From NCBI RefSeq assembly GCF_016820245.1, contig NZ_JAFCAR010000003.1, forward strand, positions 267,001-331,000: a stretch of DNA of 64,000 bases, read 5' to 3'. The notes under the pieces are model-generated. The model had not been told where the DNA came from. It did no database searches and worked only from the letters and a program-made list of their open reading frames with translations. Of the stretch, positions 25,753 to 35,169 are shown one piece after another. The stretch comes from Jannaschia sp. Os4. Lineage in GTDB: Bacteria > Pseudomonadota > Alphaproteobacteria > Rhodobacterales > Rhodobacteraceae. How positions within the stretch are numbered: the first letter of the stretch is position 1; every line of letters begins with the position of its first letter. The translations under genes and the position numbers were made by a program.

Positions 25753-26427
25753 ATGAGACCCCCGCCCTCGGATCACCCGGCGCAGGCCGCCGAGCGCCCC
25801 TACGACCGGGCGGAGCGCATGTCGGACGCGGTCGTCCACCTCGCCGCCCTGATCGCCGCGCTCGCCGCCGTGCCGGTGCTGATCACCCTCACCGCGGTCT
25901 GGCACGGGACGCTGACGGGGATCGTGGGCGTGTCGGTCTACGGCGCCTCGCTCATCGCGATGCTGGGCTGCTCGCTGGCCTACAACCACGTCTACCACCC
26001 CGGCTGGACCGAGCGGCTGCGGCGCCTCGACATGTCGGCGATCTACCTCAAGATCGCGGGCACGGTGACGCCGTTCGCCCTGCTCTCGGGCGCGGGCGGC
26101 ACGTTCCTCGCCGCGATGTGGACGGCGGCGCTGGTGGCGACGGTCACGGTGTTCGTCCGCCGCACCCGCTCGACCGCCGTGTCCATCGGCATCGGGCTGG
26201 CGATGGGGTGGGCCGTCCTGCTCGGCGGGCAGGGCGTGATCGAGACCGTGTCGTGGCCCGTGCTGATCCTGATGGTGGCGGGCGGGCTGCTCTACACCGC
26301 CGGGACGCCCTTCCTCGTCGCGCGCCGCCTGCGGTTCCACAACACGATCTGGCACGTCTTCGTGGTCGCCGCATCGGTGATCTACTTCGCCGCCGTGCTG
26401 CTCCACGCCGCGCAGTCCATGTCCTGA
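25753..26427 (+). CDS. Hemolysin III family (PAQR-type) membrane protein
   Basis: A 224-residue membrane protein with seven hydrophobic segments. SLAYNHVYHPGWTERLRRLDMSAIYLKIAGTVTPFAL contains the conserved Ser, His and Asp of the PAQR/hemolysin III fold, and FHNTIWHVFVVAASVIYFAAVL carries the C-terminal histidines. The original hemolytic role is doubtful for most members; a metal-dependent amidase-like or lipid-related activity is suspected. The ATG at 25753 follows CTAGGATCGCC. Confidence 0.87.
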   Translation: MRPPPSDHPAQAAERPYDRAERMSDAVVHLAALIAALAAVPVLITLTAVWHGTLTGIVGVSVYGASLIAMLGCSLAYNHVYHPGWTERLRRLDMSAIYLKIAGTVTPFALLSGAGGTFLAAMWTAALVATVTVFVRRTRSTAVSIGIGLAMGWAVLLGGQGVIETVSWPVLILMVAGGLLYTAGTPFLVARRLRFHNTIWHVFVVAASVIYFAAVLLHAAQSMS

Positions 26428-26477
26428 GCGCCGCCACGCGCGACGTGCTAGGCTGCGGCCTCAGAGGGAGGCCGGGC

Positions 26478-27584
26478 ATGGGCACGATCCGCATCGCCGT
26501 CTGGAACATGGAGTGGCTGAACACGCTGTTCACCCGCGACTCCGAGGCCGTCCGCTGGAGGGCCGACGCCTTGGACCCCGCCGAGGAGGCCGAGGCGATC
26601 CGCGTCCTGCGGCGGCGCATGGACCGGCTTGCGACGGGCCTCGCGGCGCTGGACGTCGACCTGCTGGTCGTCGTGGAGGGGCCGACCCGGCAGGCGGAGA
26701 TCGACCTGCTGTTTAGCGACCTCGCGCCCGGCGACTGGACCGGGTTCCTGCAGCCGTCCAAGTCCCCCAACGGGCCGGGGCGCCGCGACGTGTTCACCTC
26801 GCAGCAGAACGTGGCGATCATGGCCCGCACCGACCGCGGCGCCTTCGCCGACCCGCCGCTGCGGGTCTGGGACGCGATGGACCCGGAGGCGGGCGCGATC
26901 CATGCCGTATCCGAGCCGTTCTTCCTCGACACCGGGGCGGACAAGGTCGTGGAATGGTACCGCTTCGAGCGTCGCCCCGCCTATGCCGAGGTCACGTTGG
27001 CGGACGGCGCGCGGTTCCGGGTGCTGGGGGTTCACCTCAAGTCGAAGTTCGTCGCCTCGGCCTTCGAGTGGTCGCGCTACTGGGTGATGGCGGACGCGGC
27101 ACGCGAGCGGCTGCTGGCGCAGTGCCGCCACCTGCGCGAGGACTTCCTCGACCCCTACCTCCGCGATCCGGAGACCGCGGACGTCCCCCTGATCGTGTGC
27201 GGCGACGTGAACGACGGGCCGGGCTTCGACACGTCCGAGATGCGGCTGAAGGCGTCGGGGATCGAGACACTGATGGGCAGCGTCTGGAAGCCGGACCTGA
27301 CCTTGGGCAACGCCGCCTTCGACGCATTGCCGGAGGGCAGGCGCCGCGCGCTCGACTTCCGCGACCTCGCCACGACCTCGTTCCAGGACCCGATCTTCGA
27401 GGCGACGCGCCACGAGGTCTGGATCGACCACATCCTCTACAGTCGGAACGCGCCGCCGGGCTGGGTCTCGGACTGCGCCAAGGTCGAGCGGTTCGCCGAG
27501 GGCGGCGGCTCGATCCCCTTCCACTGGGTGTCGGACCACGCGCCCGTGGCGGCGACGGTGACGCTCGACCCGCCCGTGGGCTGA
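26478..27584 (+). CDS. Endonuclease/exonuclease/phosphatase family protein
   Basis: A 368-residue EEP-fold hydrolase. Motifs in order: IRIAVWNMEWLNTLF (Asn metal ligand), VVVEGPT (Glu), VHLKSKF, VCGDVNDGPG (catalytic Asp and Asn), then HWVSDHAPVAATV (Asp-His). No signal peptide is visible. It may be a nuclease or a phosphodiesterase; neither is decided by sequence. The ATG follows GAGGGAGGCCGGGC. Lies 80 bases before polA on the same strand, so a shared DNA-metabolism role is conceivable but unproven. Confidence 0.87.
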   Translation: MGTIRIAVWNMEWLNTLFTRDSEAVRWRADALDPAEEAEAIRVLRRRMDRLATGLAALDVDLLVVVEGPTRQAEIDLLFSDLAPGDWTGFLQPSKSPNGPGRRDVFTSQQNVAIMARTDRGAFADPPLRVWDAMDPEAGAIHAVSEPFFLDTGADKVVEWYRFERRPAYAEVTLADGARFRVLGVHLKSKFVASAFEWSRYWVMADAARERLLAQCRHLREDFLDPYLRDPETADVPLIVCGDVNDGPGFDTSEMRLKASGIETLMGSVWKPDLTLGNAAFDALPEGRRRALDFRDLATTSFQDPIFEATRHEVWIDHILYSRNAPPGWVSDCAKVERFAEGGGSIPFHWVSDHAPVAATVTLDPPVG

Positions 27585-27664
27585 GACGCGCGGGGCCGTC
27601 TCCCCGGTGGCCCTCCGACCCGGCCCGTGGCATCACCGCGAGGCACCGAACAAGGGGGTCCGAC

Positions 27665-30499
27665 ATGGCGTTCGGCAAGGGCTGCCACCTGCATCTGATC
27701 GACGGATCGGCCTACATCTTCCGGGCCTTCCACGCGCTGCCGCCGCTGACCCGCAAGTCGGACGGCCTGCCCGTGGGCGCGGTGCGCGGCTTCTGCGACA
27801 TGTTGGACCGCTACGTGCAGGGGAACACCGGGTCGGACGCCGCGACGCATGTGGCGGTTGTGTTCGACAAGGGCTCGGTGACCTTCCGCAACGAGATCTA
27901 CGACCAGTATAAGGCCAACCGCTCGGAGATGCCCGAGGATCTGCGCCCGCAGATCCCGCTCACGCGCGAGGCGAGCCGGGCCTTCAACCTCTTCACCGTC
28001 GAGATCGAGGGCTTCGAGGCGGACGACATCATCGCCACCCTGTCCTGCCGGGCGCGCGACGCCGGGGGGCGGGTGTCGATCCTGTCGTCGGACAAGGATC
28101 TGATGCAGCTGGTCGGCGACGGGGTCGAGATGCTCGACCCGATGAAGAACCAGCGCATCGACGTGGACGGGGTCTACGACAAGTTCGGGGTGCGCCCGGA
28201 TCAGGTGGTGGACGTGCAGGCGCTGGCGGGCGACTCGACCGACAACGTGCCGGGCGCGCCGGGGATCGGGATCAAGACGGCCGCGCAGCTGATCACCGAG
28301 TACGGAGACCTCGAGACGCTGCTGGACCGGGCCGAGGAGATCAAGCAGCCCAAGCGGCGCCAGACGCTGATCGAGAAGCGCGACCAGATCGAGATGTCGA
28401 AGCGGCTGGTGCAGCTCGATTGCGAGATGGAGTCGGACGAGGTGCCCGCCTTGGACGACCTCGAACTGCGCGATCCGGTGGCGGACGACCTGCTGGAGTT
28501 CCTCAACCGGATGGAGTTCCGCACCCTCGTCCGCAAGATCGCCGACCGCCTGGACGCGCCCGTGCCGGAGGCGCCGGAGGTGGTGCCGGTCGACGGCGAC
28601 GCCGCGCCGCGCGAGCCGGAGGAGAAGGAGCTGCCGCCGATCTCCCACGCCGACTACGAGGTCGTGCGCGACGAGGCGGCGCTGCAGGCCTGGATCGACG
28701 GGATCAACCATCTGGGCGTCGTGGCGGTGGACACCGAGACGACGTCGCTCGACGAGATGCAGGCGGAGTTGGTGGGGATCAGCCTGTCGGCGGGGCCGGG
28801 GTCGGCCTGCTACATCCCCTTGGGCCACAAGGCGCAGGCCGACGACGACACGGGCGACCTCTTCGCCGCCGCCGATCCCGACCGGCTGGCCGAGGGGCAG
28901 ATGCCACTCGAGCGGGCCGTCGAGATGCTCAAGCCGCTCTTGGAGGATCCGGCGGTCCTGAAGATCGGGCAGAACATGAAGTACGACTGGAAGATCCTGC
29001 GCCGCTACGGCGTCGACGTGGCGCCGGTCGACGACACGATGCTCATCTCCTACGCGCAGCACGCGGGCCTGCACGGGCACGGCATGGACGAGCTGTCGGA
29101 CCGCTACCTCAACCACCGGCCCATCCCGATCAAGGAGCTGATCGGCTCGGGCAAGTCCCAGATCACCTTCGACCGAGTGCCGATCGACAAGGCCGCGCCC
29201 TATGCCGCCGAGGACGCGGAGATCACGTGGCGGCTGTGGCACGTGCTCAAGCCGCGGCTGCCGCAGGCGCACGTGACCAAGGTGTACGAGACCTTGGAGC
29301 GCCCGATGATCCCGGTGCTCGCGCGGATGGAGATGGCGGGGATCAAGGTCGACCGCGACCACCTGAGCCGCATGTCGGGCGCGTTCAGCCAGAAGATGGC
29401 GGCGTTGGAGGAGGACATCCACGCGCTCGCCGGGCGGCCGTTCAACGTTGGCAGCCCCGCGCAGGTGGGCGAGATCCTCTTCGGCGAGATGGGCCTGCCC
29501 GGCGGCAAGAAGACCAAGGGCGGGCAGTGGGCCACCGGCGCGGACGTGCTGGAGGACCTCGCGACCGAGCACGACCTCGCGCGGCGGCTGCTCGACTGGC
29601 GCCAGATCAGCAAGCTGAAGAGCACCTACACCGACAACCTGCAGACCCATATCGACCCGGACACGGGGCGCATCCACACGTCCTACTCCATCGCGGGGGC
29701 GAACACGGGGCGGCTGGCCTCCAGCGACCCCAACCTCCAGAACATCCCCGTCCGTACCGAGGAGGGGCGGCGCATCCGCGAGGCCTTCGTCGCGCCGGAG
29801 GGCCGGGTGCTGGTCTCGCTCGACTACTCCCAGATCGAGCTGCGCCTGCTGACCGAGTTCGCGGACGTGCCGCGGCTGGAGGAGGCGTTCACGCGGGGCG
29901 ACGACGTCCATGCGGTGACCGCGTCGGAGATGTTCGACATCCCCCTGGACGAGATGACGCCGGACGTGCGGCGCTCGGCCAAGGCGATCAACTACGGCAT
30001 CGTCTACGGCATCAGCGGGTTCGGCCTGGCGCGGAACCTCCGCATCCCGCGCGAGCAGGCGCAGGACTTCATCGACACCTACTTCGAGAAGTTCCCCGGC
30101 ATCCGGGACTACATGTCCGAGACGACGACGTTCGCGAAGGAGCACGGCTACGTCCAGACCCTGTTCGGACGGCGGATCAACACGCCGGGCGTGGGCCAGA
30201 AGGGGCCGGCGGCGGGCTATGCGCGGCGCGCCGCGATCAACGCGCCGATCCAAGGGTCCAACGCCGACATCATCCGCCGCGCGATGGTGCGGATGGAGGA
30301 CGCCATCGCCGACCTCGACGCGACGATGCTGCTGCAGGTGCACGACGAGCTGCTGTTCGAAGCCGCCGAGGACGCCGCCGAGTCGCTGATCGAGCGGGCG
30401 CGCGAGGTGATGGTGCGCGCCCACCTGCCGGTGCGGCCGCTCTCGGTGCCGATCGTCGTGGACGGGGGCGTGGGGCGCAACTGGGCCGAGGCGCACTGA
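27665..30499 (+). CDS. polA: DNA polymerase I
   Basis: A 944-residue three-domain polymerase. The 5'-3' exonuclease (about residues 1-290) has the metal-binding Asp cluster (EGFEADDIIATL, SSDKDLMQLV). The 3'-5' exonuclease (about residues 340-530) keeps VVAVDTETTSLDEM, so proofreading should be active. The polymerase domain shows motif A (SLDYSQIELRLL), motif B (RRSAKAINYGIVYGISGFGL) and motif C (QVHDELLFE). It fills gaps after Okazaki-primer removal and in excision repair. The ATG at 27665 follows AAGGGGGTCCGAC. Confidence 0.98.
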   Translation: MAFGKGCHLHLIDGSAYIFRAFHALPPLTRKSDGLPVGAVRGFCDMLDRYVQGNTGSDAATHVAVVFDKGSVTFRNEIYDQYKANRSEMPEDLRPQIPLTREASRAFNLFTVEIEGFEADDIIATLSCRARDAGGRVSILSSDKDLMQLVGDGVEMLDPMKNQRIDVDGVYDKFGVRPDQVVDVQALAGDSTDNVPGAPGIGIKTAAQLITEYGDLETLLDRAEEIKQPKRRQTLIEKRDQIEMSKRLVQLDCEMESDEVPALDDLELRDPVADDLLEFLNRMEFRTLVRKIADRLDAPVPEAPEVVPVDGDAAPREPEEKELPPISHADYEVVRDEAALQAWIDGINHLGVVAVDTETTSLDEMQAELVGISLSAGPGSACYIPLGHKAQADDDTGDLFAAADPDRLAEGQMPLERAVEMLKPLLEDPAVLKIGQNMKYDWKILRRYGVDVAPVDDTMLISYAQHAGLHGHGMDELSDRYLNHRPIPIKELIGSGKSQITFDRVPIDKAAPYAAEDAEITWRLWHVLKPRLPQAHVTKVYETLERPMIPVLARMEMAGIKVDRDHLSRMSGAFSQKMAALEEDIHALAGRPFNVGSPAQVGEILFGEMGLPGGKKTKGGQWATGADVLEDLATEHDLARRLLDWRQISKLKSTYTDNLQTHIDPDTGRIHTSYSIAGANTGRLASSDPNLQNIPVRTEEGRRIREAFVAPEGRVLVSLDYSQIELRLLTEFADVPRLEEAFTRGDDVHAVTASEMFDIPLDEMTPDVRRSAKAINYGIVYGISGFGLARNLRIPREQAQDFIDTYFEKFPGIRDYMSETTTFAKEHGYVQTLFGRRINTPGVGQKGPAAGYARRAAINAPIQGSNADIIRRAMVRMEDAIADLDATMLLQVHDELLFEAAEDAAESLIERAREVMVRAHLPVRPLSVPIVVDGGVGRNWAEAH

Positions 30500-30575
30500 C
30501 GCCCGAGGGCCGACATGGGGCCGGCCCTGACCGGGAACGCTTGTGCCCCACGCGGGGCGCCGCGAAGGTGGCGGG

Positions 30576-31853
30576 ATGCAGCCGCCCGCCCGATCCCTCC
30601 CCGTACCGGCGCGGCGGCACGTGCGGCTGTTCCAGGTCCACCAGTTCCTCGACCGCTTCGCCGCCGGGCTGACCGTGGCGGCGACGGTGCTGGCCCTGCA
30701 GGGCCGGGGCCTCGACGTGGGCGAGGTCGGTGCCCTCTTCGCCATCTATGCGGCCGTGGCCATGGCGGCGGAGCTGCCCTTCGGCGGGCTCGCGGACGGG
30801 ATAGGGCGCAAGCCGGTCTTCCTGTCGGCCGTGGCGGCGAGCTTGGCCGCCTCGCTGGTGTTCCTCGCGTCCGGGACGTTCTGGCCCCTCGCCGCGTCCT
30901 TCGCGCTCGTGGGGCTCGGACGTGCGCTCCGCTCGGGAACCTTGGACGCGTGGTACGTCGAGGGCCTCCGCGCCCATGCGCCGGGGGCCGCGCTCCAGCC
31001 GCTCCTCGCACGGGCGCAGACGGCGGCCTTCGCCGGGCTGGGCTCGGGCGCGATCGCGGGCGGCCTCCTGCCGGGATTGCTGCCGGGCAACGCGCCGGGC
31101 GCGCCCATCGTCGGCCGGACGATCTACGACGTCTCCTACGCGGCGGGGATGGCCGTGTCCGCGGGCGTGCTCGCCTACACCGTCCTCCTCGTCCGGGAGC
31201 CGCCGCGCGAGCGGAACGGTCGGGCGGTCCTGCGCGTGGCGCGGGCGGTGCCGGCGACGATCCGGGACGGCGCCCGCCTCGCCGTCTCCGACCCGGCCCT
31301 CCGCCTCCTCCTCGCGGCGCTCGCGCTGATGCTCTTCGCCACCAATCCGGTCGAGGTGCTCTGGCCCACGGTCGTGCAGGCGATGCTGGAGCCCGAACGC
31401 GCGGCGGCGGCCGTCGGACTGCTCGCGGCGGCCTACTTCCTCGCCATCGCGCTCGGGGCGCATGTCGCCGCGCGGATCGGCGCGCGGCTCGAGGGGCGGG
31501 ACGCGTGGATGCTCGGCGCGGTGCTCGCGGGCCTCGCGCTCTGCCAGATCGCGCTCGCGTGGCAGGGCACGGCGTGGGGCTTCGTCGGTGCCTTCCTCGC
31601 CTTCTCCCTCATGCTGGGCCTGTCGGAATCGCCCGCCGCGAGCGTCCTGCACGCCCACGCGCCCGACGACCGGCGCTCCACCCTCCTGTCGCTGCAGTCC
31701 TTGGTGAAGCAGATGGGCGCGATGATCGGGCTGCTCGTGCTGGGCGGCATCGGGGACCGGGCGGGCGTCCCGGCGGCATGGGGCGCGGGCGCCGGCGCGC
31801 TGGCCGCGGCGTCGCTCCTCGCCTTCGGTCTGGCCGCGCGTCCGGGCCGGTGA
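30576..31853 (+). CDS. MFS transporter
   Basis: A 425-residue major facilitator with about 12 hydrophobic helices. The loop 2-3 signature is GGLADGIGRKPVFL, and the second half begins near residue 240 (ALRLLLAALALMLFATNPVEVLWP). QFLDRFAAGLTVAATVLALQGRGLDVGEVG suggests a drug-efflux-like subgroup. Substrate unknown. I chose the ATG at 30576 with GAAGGTG upstream over a GTG at 30543 that would add 11 residues. It lies downstream of polA with no sign of a shared function. Confidence 0.88.
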   Translation: MQPPARSLPVPARRHVRLFQVHQFLDRFAAGLTVAATVLALQGRGLDVGEVGALFAIYAAVAMAAELPFGGLADGIGRKPVFLSAVAASLAASLVFLASGTFWPLAASFALVGLGRALRSGTLDAWYVEGLRAHAPGAALQPLLARAQTAAFAGLGSGAIAGGLLPGLLPGNAPGAPIVGRTIYDVSYAAGMAVSAGVLAYTVLLVREPPRERNGRAVLRVARAVPATIRDGARLAVSDPALRLLLAALALMLFATNPVEVLWPTVVQAMLEPERAAAAVGLLAAAYFLAIALGAHVAARIGARLEGRDAWMLGAVLAGLALCQIALAWQGTAWGFVGAFLAFSLMLGLSESPAASVLHAHAPDDRRSTLLSLQSLVKQMGAMIGLLVLGGIGDRAGVPAAWGAGAGALAAASLLAFGLAARPGR

Positions 31854-31878
31854 GGCAGGGGGCGCCGCGCGCGGCCCG

Positions 31879-32766
31879 TCACCACGCCGCGGCGCGGAAC
31901 GTCTGGACGAGATGCGCCACCAGCGCGCGCAGCCGGGCCTCGCGGCGGCCGGGGAGGGTGACCGCGTAGATGGCGCCGTCATGGGTCTCGGAGCGGCCGG
32001 GGAGCAGTTCGACGAGGCGCCCGTCCCGCAGGGCGGGGCGGGCGAGGTGCTCGGCGCAGCGCATGGCCCCGTGGCCGTCAACGCAGGCGGCGAACAGAGC
32101 CTGCCCGTCGTCGGAGCGGAAGCGGCCCCGCGCATGGACCTCCGCGCCGTCGAGGAAGCGCCAGCGGTTCAGCCCGGCGCGCGGACCGGTCCATGCCAGC
32201 AGCGGCCAGCCGGCGAGGTCGGCGGGGGCGGCGGGCGTCCCGAGGCGGTCCACCAGCGACGGCGCGGCGACGAGGATCCGGTGGAGGTCGCAGAGCTTGC
32301 GCGAGACCAGCGTCGAGTCGGGCAGGCGGCCCATCCGCACGGCCACGTCGATGCGCTCGCCGATCAGGTCGACGCGGTCGTCGGTGAGGATCAGCTCCAC
32401 CTCCAGCCCCGGATGGGCGTCGAGGAAGGCGGGCAGCGCCGGACGGACGCGGTCGAGCCCGAAGGCCGACGGCGCGGTGAGGCGGAGCGTGCCGTCGAGC
32501 CGTCCGCCCGTCAGCCCCTCCTCGGCCGCGTCGGCGGCGAGCACGGCGGCGCGGGCGCCCTCGACGTAGCGCAGCCCCTCGGGCGTGGGGGCCATCGTGC
32601 GCGTCGTGCGGTCGAGCAGGCGGGCGCCCAGCCGCTCCTCCAGGCGGGCCACGGTCTCGGAGACGAAGGGCTGCGAGGCCCCGAGCGAGCGCGCGGCCGC
32701 AGAGAAGCCCCCCGTCTCGATTACCGCGAGAAGGACGCGCATCTGTGTGAGCCGGTCGTCGCGCAT
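31879..32766 (-). CDS. LysR-family transcriptional regulator
   Basis: A 295-residue LysR protein. The helix-turn-helix spans about residues 8-60 (MRVLLAVIETGGFSAAARSLGASQPFVSETVARLEERLGARLLDRTTR), followed by the effector domain. It is divergent from the class II aldolase gene (88 bases apart) and probably controls it. The ATG at 32766 was chosen; an ATG at 32778 would add four residues. Neither has a strong ribosome site. Confidence 0.9.
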   Translation of the reverse strand: MRDDRLTQMRVLLAVIETGGFSAAARSLGASQPFVSETVARLEERLGARLLDRTTRTMAPTPEGLRYVEGARAAVLAADAAEEGLTGGRLDGTLRLTAPSAFGLDRVRPALPAFLDAHPGLEVELILTDDRVDLIGERIDVAVRMGRLPDSTLVSRKLCDLHRILVAAPSLVDRLGTPAAPADLAGWPLLAWTGPRAGLNRWRFLDGAEVHARGRFRSDDGQALFAACVDGHGAMRCAEHLARPALRDGRLVELLPGRSETHDGAIYAVTLPGRREARLRALVAHLVQTFRAAAW

Positions 32767-32854
32767 GGGGTGGACCATAACAGTTATCGCCGCCGCGGCG
32801 TCGACCCGGAACCGGCGGGCGATGTAGCCCGCATGGCGGAATGGAGGACGACCC

Positions 32855-33667
32855 ATGCTCGATCTCGGCGACCGGACCAGCATCTACCAGCCCGCGCAGG
32901 AGGGCCTCGCCTTCCCGTGGGAGCCGGAGCATTCCGATCCCGCCGAGGAGCGGCTCTACCGCAAGCGGCACCTCGCGGCCGCCTGCCGCGCCTTCGCGCA
33001 GCACGGGTTCGACTACGGCTTCGCAGGGCATCTGACGGTGCGCGACCCGGAGCGGCCGGATCTCTACTGGACGAACCCGATGTGCGTGCACTTCGATCAG
33101 GTGCGGGTGTCGAACCTGATCCTCGTCGACCACGAGGGGACGGTGGTCGAGGGGTCGCACGCGGTGAACCGGGCGGGCTTCGTGCTGCACGCGAAGGTGC
33201 ACGACGCGCATCCCGACATCCTCGCCATGTGCCACGCCCACACGCCCTACGGGACGGCGTGGTGCGCGACGGGGCTGCCGATCGAGCCGATCACGCAGGA
33301 CGCCTGTGCGTTCTTCGAGGACCATGTGGTGATCGGGGACCATGCGGGGCAGGTGGCCGTCGAGGAGAACGCGGGCACGGACGTGGCGGCGGCCTTCGCG
33401 GGGGTGAAGGCGGCGCTTCACCAGAACCACGGGCTGCTGACGGCCTCGCGCCACTCGATCGACGCCGCCGCCTTCTGGTTCATCGCGCTGGAGCGGTGCT
33501 GCCAGCAGCAGCTGGCGCTGCACGCGACGCCGTTGGAGCGCATCCGCATCCCCGCGGAGCGCGCGCGGTACTCGCGGGAGCACGTGGGGTCCGAGTACAT
33601 CGGCTGGCTCCATTTCCAGACGCTCTACGCGCAGCTGGAGGCGACCCGGCCCGACTTCCTCGACTAG
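32855..33667 (+). CDS. Class II aldolase/adducin-family protein
   Basis: A 270-residue protein with the zinc ligands of the family: CHAHTPYGTAW (two His) and HQNHGLLTASRHS (third His). The domain spans about residues 35-225. Longer and more divergent than fuculose- or ribulose-phosphate aldolases, it fits the broad adducin-like group for which substrates are mostly unknown. The ATG follows GGAGGACGACCC. A LysR regulator is divergent upstream and a strong terminator follows, so it forms a single-gene unit. Confidence 0.88.
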   Translation: MLDLGDRTSIYQPAQEGLAFPWEPEHSDPAEERLYRKRHLAAACRAFAQHGFDYGFAGHLTVRDPERPDLYWTNPMCVHFDQVRVSNLILVDHEGTVVEGSHAVNRAGFVLHAKVHDAHPDILAMCHAHTPYGTAWCATGLPIEPITQDACAFFEDHVVIGDHAGQVAVEENAGTDVAAAFAGVKAALHQNHGLLTASRHSIDAAAFWFIALERCCQQQLALHATPLERIRIPAERARYSREHVGSEYIGWLHFQTLYAQLEATRPDFLD

Positions 33668-33695
33668 GGCCGCGCCGGACAGGGCGCGGACCCTC

Positions 33696-33737
33696 GGCCG
33701 CCCATGCCCCGGGAGGGGGGCGTGGGCGGCCCTTTTT
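33696..33737 (+). terminator. Rho-independent terminator after aldolase
   Basis: Arms 33696-33710 and 33717-33731 form a 15-bp stem with one G-U wobble and a 6-base loop, followed by C and TTTTT (33733-33737). This is the clearest terminator in the window. It also lies just past the stop of the convergent GATase gene, so it may serve both. Confidence 0.9.
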
Positions 33738-33739
33738 CC

Positions 33740-34576
33740 TCACCGTCCCCGCAGGTGGGCGAGGAAGTTGACGATCTCGCGGCCCCGGCGGCGGCGGTCC
33801 AGCACCTCGGCACCGACCCCGATCTGCCACGCGAGGTCGCGGCGGGACGGGTCCGCGTCGAGCGTGCGGACGGTGCGGGCGAAGGCCTTGGCCGCCGCCT
33901 CGTCCTCGGCCATCCCCTGCGCGACCAGCGTGTCGGCCTTGCTCTCTAGCGCGTCCGCGATCTCCCAGAGGGCCAGTTCGGGGTGATACTGCACCCCCCA
34001 GTGGACGCCGGGGCCGCAGCGGATCTCGGCGGCCTCGACGGGGGTGTCGGGGGTCCGGGCGACGACGGTCGTGCCCGGTGCGGGGCGGTCGACCTCGGCG
34101 GAGTGCATGGCGGGCGCGTCCCACGAGCAGGGGCGCCCCGCCAGCATCGGGTGGTCGGCCAGCGCGACGATGCCCCGGGCGAACCCGGCCTCCAGCCCCT
34201 CGGGCCGGGCGCGGGTGGTGCCGCCCGCCGCCGCCGTCGCGATCTGCAGCCCCGCGCAGGAGCCGAAGGAGGGCGTGCCGGAGGCGAAGGCCATCGCCGC
34301 GAACGCGGCGGCGGCGCGGACCTCCGGCGTGTCCTCGTGCATCTGGATGGGCGAGCCCGCGTAGAGGATCCCGTCGTGGCGCGCGAGGTCGGCCTCGGAC
34401 AGGTCCGTGCCGGTGACGCAGTTGGTCTCCGTCAGCGCCACGCCGTCGTCGAGCTGGCGCAGCGTCCCGGCGAATGTCTCGTGGGAGGCTTGGCCGCTGC
34501 GGCGGCGCCGGTCCGCCATCTGGTCGGGGGTCTCGCTCGCGACGACGAGCAGGGAGAGGGTCACGGGCGGGTCCAT
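33740..34576 (-). CDS. Type 1 glutamine amidotransferase-like protein
   Basis: A 278-residue class I glutamine amidotransferase-like domain. The nucleophile cysteine is in SFGSCAGLQIATAA (about residue 105) and the catalytic histidine in VQYHPELALWE (about residue 195). Stand-alone members include GMP synthase-like and gamma-glutamyl-amine hydrolases; the specific substrate is not evident. The chosen ATG at 34576 lacks a good ribosome site; an ATG at 34612 would add 12 residues. Convergent to the aldolase gene, sharing its terminator region. Confidence 0.85.
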   Translation of the reverse strand: MDPPVTLSLLVVASETPDQMADRRRRSGQASHETFAGTLRQLDDGVALTETNCVTGTDLSEADLARHDGILYAGSPIQMHEDTPEVRAAAAFAAMAFASGTPSFGSCAGLQIATAAAGGTTRARPEGLEAGFARGIVALADHPMLAGRPCSWDAPAMHSAEVDRPAPGTTVVARTPDTPVEAAEIRCGPGVHWGVQYHPELALWEIADALESKADTLVAQGMAEDEAAAKAFARTVRTLDADPSRRDLAWQIGVGAEVLDRRRRGREIVNFLAHLRGR

Positions 34577-34641
34577 GCGAAGGGCGGAGGCCGGAGGTAG
34601 GGCGGTGGCCATCCCGGGCGAGGCGCGTCATCCTCCGCGCG

Positions 34642-35169
34642 ATGATCCTGCTGCTGAACAAGCCGATGAACGTCCTGTCGCAGTTCACGCCCGAGGGCCG
34701 GTGGCCGGGGTTGGCCGGGCTGGGGCTGCCGAAGGACGTCTACGCGGCGGGACGGCTGGACCGGGACAGCGAGGGGCTGCTCGTGCTGACCGACGACGGG
34801 CGGCTGCAGGCGCGGATCACCGACCCGAGGCGGGAGACGCCGAAGACCTACCTCGCCTTGGTGGAGGGGGTGCCGGACGGACCGGCGCTGGACGCGCTGC
34901 GCCGCGGCGTGACGCTGAAGGACGGCGCGACGCGGCCCGCCGAGGTGGAGGCCATCGACCCGCCCGGCCTCTGGCCCCGCGATCCGCCCGTCCGCGTCCG
35001 CAAGACGGTGCCGGACGCGTGGCTGCGCCTGACGATCACCGAGGGTCGCAACCGGCAGGTGCGGCGCATGTGCGCCCATGTCGGCCTGCCGGTGCTGCGG
35101 CTGGTGCGGTGGTCGGTGGGGGAGTGGTCGGTGGACGGGCTGGCGCCGGGCGAATGGCGGGCGGCGTGA
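34642..35169 (+). CDS. rluE: 23S rRNA pseudouridine synthase, RluE-like
   Basis: A 175-residue RsuA/RluE-family enzyme without an S4 domain, the size of RluE. The catalytic aspartate is in AAGRLDRDSEGLLVLTDDG, and EGRNRQVRRMCAHVGLPVLRLVRWSVGEW is the conserved substrate-binding end. RluE modifies U2457 of 23S rRNA in E. coli; the same site is likely here but not proven. The ATG at 34642 is the only sensible start. Overlaps the next gene, so the two are probably co-translated. Confidence 0.88.
   Translation: MILLLNKPMNVLSQFTPEGRWPGLAGLGLPKDVYAAGRLDRDSEGLLVLTDDGRLQARITDPRRETPKTYLALVEGVPDGPALDALRRGVTLKDGATRPAEVEAIDPPGLWPRDPPVRVRKTVPDAWLRLTITEGRNRQVRRMCAHVGLPVLRLVRWSVGEWSVDGLAPGEWRAA

Noticed and set aside
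23767-26427. 886-residue frame overlapping the FAD-GcvT gene
   Set aside because: Only its last 224 residues (from 25753) are a real protein (hemolysin III); the rest is a shadow frame.
30543-30575. Upstream GTG start for the MFS transporter
   Set aside because: It adds a polar Gly/Arg-rich segment with no ribosome site. The ATG at 30576 has GAAGGTG upstream.
27437-30745. 1,102-residue open frame on the minus strand across polA
   Set aside because: It is antisense to an unmistakable polA and composed of Arg/His/Val/Leu-rich low-information sequence. Long antisense frames are expected at this GC content.
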